Assembly: GCA_003487005.1 (NCBI GenBank)
Contig: DNFG01000353.1
Location: forward strand, 1 to 6,266
DNA from: Bryobacterales bacterium
GTDB lineage: Bacteria > Acidobacteriota > Terriglobia > Bryobacterales > Bryobacteraceae
DNA: 6,266 nt
Direction: 5' to 3'
Shown piece after piece: positions 1-5,886 of this stretch. A program made the translations under genes and the position numbers. Below the pieces are notes generated by a model, which was not told the origin of the DNA, did not search any database, and saw only the letters and a list, made by a program, of their open reading frames with translations. The first letter of the stretch is position 1; each line of letters begins with the position of its first letter.

Positions 1-1703
1 GTCCCCCGAGTCCGCTGAATATGCTCAATCATCGCGCGCGTGAACCCTTCCACGAACGGCTTCCCCCCGCTCAACAGGTTCTCCGCCGTCATGATGTCGT
101 CCTCGAAGTCCGGCCATGCCCCGTTGTTTTCCAGTGTGTTCGTCTTCGGCAGCCCAGAAAAGTCCGTCGTCTTCGGACGAATGCCCAGCGTCACCGTCAG
201 CGTCGCCGACGCCTCCCCGAAAATCCCCAGCGGCTTCTCCATCGATAGCCCGCCTCCGCCCGGCGTCCTCCGGCCGTACATCAGCGCCCGGTTCGAGTCC
301 TGCAAAATCGCCGGAAATGCGTCCGCCGACGACACGGAGAACTCGTCAATCAACACCAGCATCGGCCCCGCGTAGCCCGGCAGTGGCTGCAAGTCCAGTG
401 ACAACCCGCACGCCGGCAGCGGCCCGGTCCGCCCCCGGGGCTCGTAATACGCCGTCTCCACATCCCGCAAGAATCCCTCCAGAAACGCGATCGTCACCTC
501 GTCCGCCCCAAAAAATTTCGCGTCTTCCACATCTTGCCGGAACAAGTGCACGATCTCCAGTGTTGGCCGGAACTCGTCCGCCAGCGTCCGGAACTCCACC
601 GGAATCAGCCGCCGCAGGATGTCGTTCGTCAGACACACGCTTCCGCCCGGATTCCGCATCACGTCCACCACCAGTCCATCCGCGTTGTCCCGGAAATAGG
701 CCAGTTCGGTGTCGATCTGCCGCAGCATCGTCGACTGCGTGAACGTGCTCGTCGGAAAAGACGGAATGCGCAGGAAGCCGATCCGGTATCCCTCCGCTTC
801 AAACGTCCCGCTGTAGATCAGGCTCCCCGCCGTCTGTCCCTGCCGCCGCACGAAACCCGCCGGCATCTCGAACGATGGAATCGCCGACCCAAATCCCCGC
901 AACCGCTTGTATCGCGGCGCCGCCCGGTTCGCGAACGCCTCCGCCGCCCGCCTCGGCCGGGGTGCTTCCTCCGCTTCCTCCGCCAACCCGGCCTCCCCCC
1001 GCGTCTCCGCTTCCGTGATCCCGATCCCGGGCAGCGGAACCGGACCCGACACCGTGTAGGGCGTCCCGGTCACCTTCCACGGCAGGCTGTACCTCTCCAC
1101 CTCTCCCGTCCTCCGCCGTTCGATGAACACGGTGGCCACGCTCACGGGGCTCATCCTCATTGTCGGGATCGCCGCCTGCGTCCGGTAAAACAACTGATCC
1201 ACCGCCCACCGCCGCGTCGCCCTCTCATCTCCAAACGACTGCAATTTCGACACCCGATCCACCCAGTCCTCCACCCGCTGGCCATCCACCACCACCACGC
1301 GGTCCCCCACTTCGAATGGATATTGGGACGCCGGCAACTCGCTCCGGTCCACGAAGTCGATCAGCACCTGCCCGTCATACAGGTCCACCCACACGCCAAT
1401 CTCCGCCACATGGTTCGAGGGCAACGAGAACCCCGTGTGCAGGTCCCGCAGGTTCGCCAGATACTCCGCGCAGATCTCGAAATACTCCAGATCCGTCTGC
1501 GCCGCCCACACCCGGTCCAGCCACGGCCGCAGCGCCAGTGCGTCGTACCCGAACCGATCCCGCTTCCATTCGTATGGTGCATACACCCGCGCGACATTCG
1601 CCGCCATCTGTTCAAAATCCGCCCAGCGCTGCGCCGGTAACAGTTGCCCCGACGCCGTCAACGCCCCTCCCAACACCAGTCCGGCCAGCCAGATCGTCTT
1701 CAT
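1..1703 (-). CDS. Secreted S41-family (tricorn-like) serine peptidase, 3' end cut by window edge
   Basis: The frame is open for 567 codons from ATG at 1703 to the window edge with no stop. Residues 1-20 form a signal peptide (MKTIWLAGLVLGGALTASGQ), so the protein is probably periplasmic or exported. A helical region contains LRDLHTGF (His89). A PDZ-like stretch lies around 95-155 (PFEVGDRVVVVDGQRV from 129). A charged linker spans about 229-270. The catalytic core starts near 300 (GFLRIPSF), with the S41 motif DVMRNPGGS at 347-355 and DEFSVSSADAF at 453-463. Aligned with CtpA/CtpB, Ser458 matches the nucleophile. The residue 25 further on, a lysine in classical C-terminal processing peptidases, is Gly483 (RTPGGGG), as in the tricorn-like branch, so His89 may act as the base (inference). 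It probably degrades peptides or processes exported proteins; the substrate is unknown. Few C-terminal residues are likely missing. Codons mostly end in G. AAGGAGGG lies just before the start. Confidence 0.93.
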   Translation of the reverse strand, partial: MKTIWLAGLVLGGALTASGQLLPAQRWADFEQMAANVARVYAPYEWKRDRFGYDALALRPWLDRVWAAQTDLEYFEICAEYLANLRDLHTGFSLPSNHVAEIGVWVDLYDGQVLIDFVDRSELPASQYPFEVGDRVVVVDGQRVEDWVDRVSKLQSFGDERATRRWAVDQLFYRTQAAIPTMRMSPVSVATVFIERRRTGEVERYSLPWKVTGTPYTVSGPVPLPGIGITEAETRGEAGLAEEAEEAPRPRRAAEAFANRAAPRYKRLRGFGSAIPSFEMPAGFVRRQGQTAGSLIYSGTFEAEGYRIGFLRIPSFPTSTFTQSTMLRQIDTELAYFRDNADGLVVDVMRNPGGSVCLTNDILRRLIPVEFRTLADEFRPTLEIVHLFRQDVEDAKFFGADEVTIAFLEGFLRDVETAYYEPRGRTGPLPACGLSLDLQPLPGYAGPMLVLIDEFSVSSADAFPAILQDSNRALMYGRRTPGGGGLSMEKPLGIFGEASATLTVTLGIRPKTTDFSGLPKTNTLENNGAWPDFEDDIMTAENLLSGGKPFVEGFTRAMIEHIQRTRG

Positions 1704-1706
1704 GGT

Positions 1707-1714
1707 CCCTCCTT
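1707..1714 (-). promoter_or_regulatory. Shine-Dalgarno for the S41 peptidase gene
   Basis: The minus strand reads AAGGAGGG followed by ACC and then ATG at 1703. This is a near-perfect anti-16S match at close but workable spacing. It fixes the start that also gives the signal peptide. Confidence 0.8.
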
Positions 1715-1741
1715 GACTCTTGGTTCGGCCGTCAGGATAAC
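1713..1741 (+). promoter_or_regulatory. Candidate sigma-70-type promoter, TTGACT-17-GATAAC
   Basis: TTGACT (1713-1718) matches the -35 consensus at five of six bases. It is followed 17 bases later by GATAAC (1736-1741), which matches -10 at four of six. It points toward the membrane protein at 1810 and overlaps the Shine-Dalgarno of the divergent peptidase gene. It competes with the TAGAAT candidate at 1770 for the same gene, and the sequence alone cannot decide between them. Confidence 0.35.
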
Positions 1742-1769
1742 AGGTTCCAGCCAACGCCGTCCGAATTGG

Positions 1770-1783
1770 TAGAATGGTCGCTT
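1770..1783 (+). promoter_or_regulatory. TAGAAT -10-like element, first copy of a shared 14-mer
   Basis: TAGAATGGTCGCTT matches 13 of 14 bases with the element at 2264-2277 upstream of nuoM. TAGAAT differs from TATAAT at one base. Initiation about seven bases downstream would give a leader of roughly 28 bases containing the GGAGG at 1801. No good -35 box is present; TTCCAG at 1745-1750 is 19 bases upstream. Confidence 0.45.
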
Positions 1784-1800
1784 ACTTTGTCTGCTGCCCT

Positions 1801-1805
1801 GGAGG
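1801..1805 (+). promoter_or_regulatory. Shine-Dalgarno that selects the GTG start at 1810
   Basis: GGAGG is followed by TTCC and then GTG at 1810. This favours the GTG over the in-frame ATG at 1774, which lies inside the TAGAAT element and has no ribosome-binding site. Confidence 0.6.
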
Positions 1806-1809
1806 TTCC

Positions 1810-2211
1810 GTGAATTTTTTCGCTGTGGTTCTGCGTTTCTGGAGCTACCTGTTCGCCTTCGCCGTCGGTCTCCTCGCCTTCGGAGTCGGGTTCATCCTGC
1901 TGATCTCAGGCTCAAGTAATTTCCGCCTGGAGATGCTTCCGTGGTTCAAGGATGGCGCCGCCCTTTGGGCTCTCCTCGTCCTCGGCCTCCTCGGGATCAT
2001 CTCCTCCGTCCTCGCTCTCAAGGGCCGCGCCAAACCCCTCCTCGCCGTCTTCTGCTCCATCGCCTTCGTCCTGATGGCCTACGGCTACTTCATGAGCCCC
2101 GTTTACCGCTTCGACGGATCTTCCGACGCCTGGGGCACCTTCGCCGCCACCCTCGGCGCCCTTGGCGCCACCTTCGGCGCCCTCATGGCCCTCAGGAAGC
2201 AGCGCGCCTGA
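1810..2211 (+). CDS. Small four-helix integral membrane protein, function unknown
   Basis: This encodes 133 residues from GTG at 1810. An in-frame ATG at 1774 would add 12 residues but lacks a Shine-Dalgarno. I do not recognise the family. Four hydrophobic segments are visible at roughly 3-33, 50-70, 76-95 and 108-127. The loop between the first two carries NFRLEMLPWFKDG, the loop between the second and third is basic (KGRAK), and the loop before the last helix is polar (YRFDGSSD). The tail LRKQRA is basic. The last helix is Gly/Ala-rich with a seven-residue repeat, ATLGALG then ATFGALM. No charged residue sits in the middle of a helix, unlike NuoK, so despite lying 82 bases before nuoM it does not look like a complex I subunit. 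The two genes share a promoter-like 14-mer, so they may be co-regulated rather than one transcript. Codons are mostly C-ending, as in nuoM. Confidence 0.75.
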   Translation: MNFFAVVLRFWSYLFAFAVGLLAFGVGFILLISGSSNFRLEMLPWFKDGAALWALLVLGLLGIISSVLALKGRAKPLLAVFCSIAFVLMAYGYFMSPVYRFDGSSDAWGTFAATLGALGATFGALMALRKQRA

Positions 2212-2263
2212 ACCGCGCCTGCCCCGTTCCAGACCGGATTGTCCATTTATCCCCGGTTTAGGA

Positions 2264-2277
2264 TAGAATGATCGCTT
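2264..2277 (+). promoter_or_regulatory. TAGAAT -10-like element upstream of nuoM, second copy of the 14-mer
   Basis: TAGAATGATCGCTT is the near-identical partner of 1770-1783. A weak -35 candidate, TTGTCC, lies 19 bases upstream at 2239-2244. Initiation near 2276 would give an 18-base leader to ATG 2294, or a leaderless TTG start at 2276. It indicates that nuoM has its own promoter. Confidence 0.45.
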
Positions 2278-2293
2278 GGCCCGGTGGCCCGTT

Positions 2294-3859
2294 ATGGATC
2301 ATTCTCTGACCATCACCCTCTGTACCCCGCTTCTCGGTCTCCTTGTCCTCTTTTTCATCCCGTCCTCGAAAACAAGGGCCATCAAGCTCTGGACCAACGC
2401 CGTTTTCGCCGCCGGATTCCTCGTCTCTCTCCCCCTCTGGTCCAATTTCCGCCTCAACGACGACTACCAGTACATCGTCAAGCTCCCCTGGATCCCCTCC
2501 ATCGGCGCCTCCTTCAACCTCGCCATTGACGGCTACGCCCTCCTCCTCGTCATCCTCACCACCCTCGTCGGCTTCCTCGCCGTCCTCTCCTCCTGGTCCG
2601 CCGTCGAACTCCGCCTCAAGGAATACTACGCCCACTTCCTCCTCCTCCAGTTCGGCATGCTCGGCGTCTTCATGGCCCGGGACTTCCTCCTCTTCTTCAT
2701 CTTCTGGGAACTCACCCTCGTTCCGATGTACTTCATCATCGCCATCTGGGGCGGGGAACGCCGAGGCTACGCCTCCATCAAGTTCGTTATTTATACCCTG
2801 ATCGGCTCCGTCATCATGTTCCTCGGCGTGCTGATCCTCTACTGGCAGCACTACATCCAGTTCAACCGCCTCACCTTCGACATGGCCGCTCTGCTTGATA
2901 CTCAGGTCGACCCCGCCATGCAATGGTGGGTCTTCTGGGCATTCTTCCTCGGCTTCGCCGTCAAGGTGCCCATGTGGCCCCTCCATACCTGGCTCCCCGA
3001 TGCCCACACCGAAGCCCCCACCGCCGGGTCCGTCATCCTTGCCGGCATCCTCCTCAAAATGGGCACCTATGGCTTCTTCCGCTTCTCCCTGCCCATGCTT
3101 CCCGATGCCGCCAAGGACCCCCAGATCATCAACGTGATGGCCACCCTCTCCATCATCGCCATCATCTACGGCGCCCTCGTCAGTCTGATGCAGAAAGACT
3201 GGAAGAAACTCGTCGCCTACTCTTCCGTCTCTCACATGGGCTTCTGCACCCTCGGCATCTTCGCCCTCAATCCCATGGGCCTCGCCGGTTCCATCCTCCA
3301 GCAGATCAACCATGGCGTCTCCACGTCCATGCTCTTCCTCATCGTCGGCGTCGTCTATGACCGCCGCCACACCCGCCTCATCGCCGAGTACGGCGGCCTG
3401 TTCCGCGTCATGCCCGTCTTCACCATCGTCTTCCTCATCGCCGTCCTCTCCTCCATGGGCCTCCCCCCCATGAACGGCTTCATCGGTGAAGTCACCGTCA
3501 TCCGGGGCGTCTACGAATACTCCTTCTGGTGGGCTCTCAGTTGCGGCATCGGCATCGCCCTCGGCGCCGCCTACCTCCTCTGGCTCTTCCAGCGCACCAC
3601 TCTCGGCGAAGTCGGCGAACGCAATCTCTCCCTGAAAGACCTCAACTGGCGCGAAATCGCCGTCTTTACCCCCCTGCTCGCCCTCGTCTTCTCCATCGGC
3701 CTCTACCCCAAGCCTTACTTCGACATCATGGAACGCTCCGTCGCTCAGGTCGTCGATCGCGTCCGCCCCACTTACTACGACGAACGCGGGCTCATCCACC
3801 CCCTCTACCCCACCGAACTCCAGATCCCCCCTGACTCCGAAGCCCGCCTCGTCCCCTGA
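2294..3859 (+). CDS. nuoM: NADH-quinone oxidoreductase subunit M (complex I antiporter-like subunit)
   Basis: This is a full-length 521-residue NuoM (E. coli NuoM is about 509). It is one of the three antiporter-like proton-translocating subunits in the membrane arm of complex I. Key residues are all present: Glu139 in FWELTLVPMYF, Lys224 and His231 in FAVKVPMWPLHTWLPDAH, Lys255 in LLKMGTYGFFRF, His314 in SVSHMGF, His340 in INHGVSTSMLF and Glu399 in GLPPMNGFIGE. These line up with E. coli E144, K234, H241, K265, H322, H348 and E407. Many hydrophobic helices cover residues 1-475, followed by a soluble tail of about 45 residues. ATG 2294 is preferred, with a weak GGTGG at 2283-2287; an in-frame TTG at 2276 would add six polar residues. 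nuoL, nuoN and nuoK are not adjacent, which is unusual. Codons end strongly in C. Confidence 0.96.
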   Translation: MDHSLTITLCTPLLGLLVLFFIPSSKTRAIKLWTNAVFAAGFLVSLPLWSNFRLNDDYQYIVKLPWIPSIGASFNLAIDGYALLLVILTTLVGFLAVLSSWSAVELRLKEYYAHFLLLQFGMLGVFMARDFLLFFIFWELTLVPMYFIIAIWGGERRGYASIKFVIYTLIGSVIMFLGVLILYWQHYIQFNRLTFDMAALLDTQVDPAMQWWVFWAFFLGFAVKVPMWPLHTWLPDAHTEAPTAGSVILAGILLKMGTYGFFRFSLPMLPDAAKDPQIINVMATLSIIAIIYGALVSLMQKDWKKLVAYSSVSHMGFCTLGIFALNPMGLAGSILQQINHGVSTSMLFLIVGVVYDRRHTRLIAEYGGLFRVMPVFTIVFLIAVLSSMGLPPMNGFIGEVTVIRGVYEYSFWWALSCGIGIALGAAYLLWLFQRTTLGEVGERNLSLKDLNWREIAVFTPLLALVFSIGLYPKPYFDIMERSVAQVVDRVRPTYYDERGLIHPLYPTELQIPPDSEARLVP

Positions 3860-3872
3860 CGCCCGTTGTCGA

Positions 3873-4472
3873 TCACAGCCACCCCATAAACACCACCCAG
3901 CTCCCCACCCCCACCCCGAGAGCCACCCAGCCCCACCGCCGCTTCCCCGGCAACTTCCACCACATAATCAGTCCGCTCACCACCCACCACACCATCCCCA
4001 CCACCACCATGTCCACCGCGACGCCGCCGGCCTTTGTCAGCCACCCATCCTGCTCGAATCCCCCCCGTGCGTGCATCCCGGTTAGAAAATGGTCCCACCG
4101 GAACCGCCTCTCCTCCACCGTCACCCGCCCCTCCTCCACGAAATACTTCACCTGCGTCGACTTCAGAAACGTGTGAATGTACACATTCACCTGCCTCTCC
4201 CCCTGCCGGTACGTCCCGAACGACCCCTCCAGCCCCAGATCCTTCATGATCCGCGCCCCCACCGGACGCAAATCCCCCTCCGCCGGAACCGCGATCCGGT
4301 ACTTCCGCTCCTCCCGCAACTTCCACAGCGGCAAACCCTTCGCCTTGTCCAGTTCCTCGAAGTACTGCGAGTGCGCAAACGGAATCGAACTCACTCCGTA
4401 CACCAGAAACCACGGCAGCAATCCCAGCCCCAGATACAGATGCGCCCGCCGGTTGAAGTGCAAAAACGTCAT
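3873..4472 (-). CDS. PepSY-associated TM-helix protein, second of a tandem pair
   Basis: This encodes 199 residues. TM helix 1 covers about 10-30 (HLYLGLGLLPWFLVYGVSS). A soluble, probably extracytoplasmic, PepSY-like region spans about 57-125. The motif MHARGGFEQDGWL follows at 133-145. TM helices lie at about 150-172 (VVSGLIMWWK) and 180-198. It is clearly paralogous to the 198-residue product of the gene upstream: HLYL, PW.L.YG.S, LG.EG.F, MH.R.G, D.WL, SGL.MWW and R.WGW are shared in order. PepSY-TM proteins are often found near metal, siderophore or redox functions, but their biochemistry is poorly defined. The ATG at 4472 overlaps the upstream stop as ATGA, so translation is probably coupled. 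The stop lies 13 bases from that of the convergent nuoM. A longer in-frame start at 4625 lies inside the upstream gene and is unlikely. Confidence 0.85.
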   Translation of the reverse strand: MTFLHFNRRAHLYLGLGLLPWFLVYGVSSIPFAHSQYFEELDKAKGLPLWKLREERKYRIAVPAEGDLRPVGARIMKDLGLEGSFGTYRQGERQVNVYIHTFLKSTQVKYFVEEGRVTVEERRFRWDHFLTGMHARGGFEQDGWLTKAGGVAVDMVVVGMVWWVVSGLIMWWKLPGKRRWGWVALGVGVGSWVVFMGWL

Positions 4473-5065
4473 ATCGTCACCACAAACACCGTGAACAGCG
4501 CGAATCCCGCCGCCAGCGCCAGCCAACCCCAACCTCTCGTCTTCTTCATCTCCCACCACATCCACAGCCCCGACAACGCCCACAACAGCACCGCCGCGAT
4601 GAACACATCCACAGACAGCGCCCAAGCGTCCTCCAGCCAGTAATCATGCTGATACCCCCGCCGCCGGTGCATCCGCTCCAGATACGCCCGGCTGTCCCAC
4701 GGAATCTTCTCAATCACCGCCTTCCCCGACCCCGGCGCCACCGTCACCCGCCGCGGCACAATCGGGTCCAGCCTGTTGATAACAAAAGCCCCATCCGCCT
4801 TCCGCACACTCGCGTTGAAAGCCCCCTCCATCCCCAGCGCCGCCAGTACCTCCCCCCCCACCTCCTTTGCGCTCGCCCCTTCCGCAGGCGCGATTTCCAG
4901 TGCCGCTTCCCGCTCAAACACCGGCGCCGGCAGCGGCCCTCCATACACTTCCCGCAACTGCACCCTGTGGTTCATCACCCCCGTCGATAACCCATACATC
5001 AACACCCAAGGCGCCAGCACCAGCGCCAGATACAAGTGAACCTGCCGGAGCACCCTCGAAACCAT
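4469..5065 (-). CDS. PepSY-associated TM-helix protein, first of a tandem pair
   Basis: This encodes 198 residues from ATG 5065. TM helix 1 covers about 9-29 (HLYLALVLAPWVLMYGLSTG). A PepSY-like soluble region at about 55-120 contains ALEIAPAEGASAKEVG and LGMEGAF. MHRRRGYQHDYWLEDAW sits at 132-148. TM helices lie at about 148-170 (LWALSGLWMWWEMKK) and 178-197. Architecture, length and motif order match the downstream gene, so this is an old tandem duplication. His10 and His133 correspond to His11 and His134 of the paralogue, both pairs 123 residues apart. The upstream gene ends 26 bases before this start. GGAG is present but only one base from the ATG, and TAGACT lies seven bases before the ATG, so an internal leaderless promoter is possible. 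The open frame continues back to 5281, but that part overlaps the upstream gene and reads as non-protein. Confidence 0.85.
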   Translation of the reverse strand: MVSRVLRQVHLYLALVLAPWVLMYGLSTGVMNHRVQLREVYGGPLPAPVFEREAALEIAPAEGASAKEVGGEVLAALGMEGAFNASVRKADGAFVINRLDPIVPRRVTVAPGSGKAVIEKIPWDSRAYLERMHRRRGYQHDYWLEDAWALSVDVFIAAVLLWALSGLWMWWEMKKTRGWGWLALAAGFALFTVFVVTI

Positions 5066-5072
5066 ACTCCAC

Positions 5073-5078
5073 AGTCTA
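5073..5078 (-). promoter_or_regulatory. TAGACT -10-like hexamer seven bases before the PepSY-TM start
   Basis: The minus strand reads TAGACT, seven bases, then ATG at 5065. The same hexamer sits six bases before the ATG at 5887. If used as a -10 box, transcription would start at about the A of the ATG, giving a leaderless message internal to the operon. No -35 was recognised. Confidence 0.3.
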
Positions 5079-5091
5079 CCGCCCCCCCGCC

Positions 5092-5754
5092 TCAGGTCAA
5101 TGGCAGCAGCCGTGTATTCGATACCTGGAACGAAACGTCCGCCGGCAGCACCGAAATCCCCGCCGAAATCCCCACCGTGTACCCCAGGAAATCGTACGGC
5201 GGCCCGCTCGCCCCGAACATCAAGGCCGCGCTGACCCCAATGCCGACTCCGGGGATGTCCGCGCCCACCGCAATACTCCAACTCATCCCCCCAAAAGCCG
5301 ACGGCGGCCCGAATACATACGACACCGCCAACCCTCCCGACACCCCCGCATTCGTCCAGATCCCCCCGCCATAGCTGTCGTAAACCCCCAATTCCGGCGT
5401 ATTCGACCCATACAAACCCGCACCAAACGACACCCCAATCACCGCAAACGCCGAACTCGACGACCCAATCCCGATCGTCACCACCGACAGACTCCGCGGC
5501 ATCGTGAACATTCGCGCCGGTCCCCCCACGAACGACACCGGAATCCGTCTCGCCGCGTCCGCCAGCTCCGTTACCTCCTTCAGCAGCCGCGCCGTCGACG
5601 ACACCCGCGCCGCCGCACTGATCGCCGTCGTCAACGCCGGCCGCTCGATACTCCCCAACTGCCGCCGCGGCGGCCCCTTCGGCGAAACCGCCTGCTTGTA
5701 CCGCGCCACATCCAGCCGCACAATCCGGCTCACGTCCACTCTGAGTCTGTCCAT
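5092..5754 (-). CDS. Glycine-rich predicted beta-structured protein, family unknown
   Basis: This encodes 220 residues from ATG 5754, supported by AAAGGAGG six bases upstream; an in-frame ATG at 5796 has no such site. I do not recognise the family. Residues 1-36 are polar and basic, and there is no signal peptide. Residues 37-70 look helical, rich in Ala, Arg and Glu. Residues 88-220 are Gly/Ser-rich with short alternating hydrophobic strands, for example VVTIGIG, AVIGVSFGAGLYG, GVSGGLAVSYVFG, GVGIGVSAALMFG and YTVGISAGISVL. Two FG..GPP-type turns follow strands, VFGPPSAF and FGASGPPYDF. This pattern suggests a small beta barrel or sandwich, perhaps membrane- or surface-interacting (inference). 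There are no cysteines and no recognisable catalytic motif. It is the first gene of a minus-strand run, 26 bases before the first PepSY-TM gene, so the three may be one operon. G-ending codons match its neighbours. Confidence 0.75.
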   Translation of the reverse strand: MDRLRVDVSRIVRLDVARYKQAVSPKGPPRRQLGSIERPALTTAISAAARVSSTARLLKEVTELADAARRIPVSFVGGPARMFTMPRSLSVVTIGIGSSSSAFAVIGVSFGAGLYGSNTPELGVYDSYGGGIWTNAGVSGGLAVSYVFGPPSAFGGMSWSIAVGADIPGVGIGVSAALMFGASGPPYDFLGYTVGISAGISVLPADVSFQVSNTRLLPLT

Positions 5755-5760
5755 CAATCT

Positions 5761-5768
5761 CCTCCTTT
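5761..5768 (-). promoter_or_regulatory. Shine-Dalgarno fixing the start of the glycine-rich protein
   Basis: The minus strand reads AAAGGAGG, then AGATTG, then ATG at 5754. This is a strong ribosome-binding site at ideal spacing, and it excludes the longer start at 5796. Confidence 0.8.
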
Positions 5769-5794
5769 CGGCGCAGCCAACACCGAATTGACTC

Positions 5795-5800
5795 ATTTTA
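5795..5800 (-). promoter_or_regulatory. TAAAAT -10 candidate for the minus-strand operon
   Basis: The minus strand reads TAAAAT in an AT-rich patch (about 5791-5832) that stands out from the GC-rich surroundings. Initiation would fall near 5788 and give a leader of about 34 bases carrying the Shine-Dalgarno. The -35 position is not convincing. Confidence 0.4.
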
Positions 5801-5874
5801 CAATCGTTCTTTCAGAATTAAGCACAAATTTTTCGCCGCCGCCCTCGCCCCGTGCCCCTCCAGGCGAGTCGTTC

Positions 5875-5880
5875 TAGACT
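5875..5880 (+). promoter_or_regulatory. TAGACT -10-like hexamer six bases before the S58 peptidase start
   Basis: TAGACT is followed by GAATCC and then ATG at 5887, with no Shine-Dalgarno in between. The spacing fits a promoter whose transcript begins at the start codon. It is the same hexamer as at 5073-5078 on the other strand. Confidence 0.35.
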
Positions 5881-5886
5881 GAATCC

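Noticed and set aside
534..1640. 368-codon plus-strand frame rich in Arg, Pro and His
   Set aside because: It lies opposite the S41 peptidase, which has a signal peptide, a Shine-Dalgarno and family motifs. The plus frame has shadow-like composition.
1774..1809. ATG at 1774 as the start of the small membrane protein
   Set aside because: It is embedded in the TAGAAT element and has no Shine-Dalgarno, while GTG 1810 has GGAGG at close spacing.
2212..2293. Possible terminator or riboswitch between the small membrane gene and nuoM
   Set aside because: No stem with a following T-run and no recognisable riboswitch core was seen, only short scattered CCGG matches.
2258..3799. 513-codon open frame on the minus strand opposite nuoM, rich in Asp, Glu and Gly
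   Set aside because: It is the antisense of nuoM. C-ending codons such as CTC, GTC and GCC read as Glu, Asp and Gly in this antisense frame, which explains the length and odd composition. nuoM is certain.
4473..4625. Longer start for the second PepSY-TM gene
   Set aside because: The extra 51 residues lie inside the upstream gene and look like frame-shifted noise. The ATG in the ATGA overlap aligns with the paralogue's start.
4867..5877. 336-codon plus-strand frame rich in Arg, Pro and His
   Set aside because: It spans parts of two minus-strand genes and their promoter region with no protein-like pattern. The minus-strand genes have a ribosome-binding site or paralogue support.
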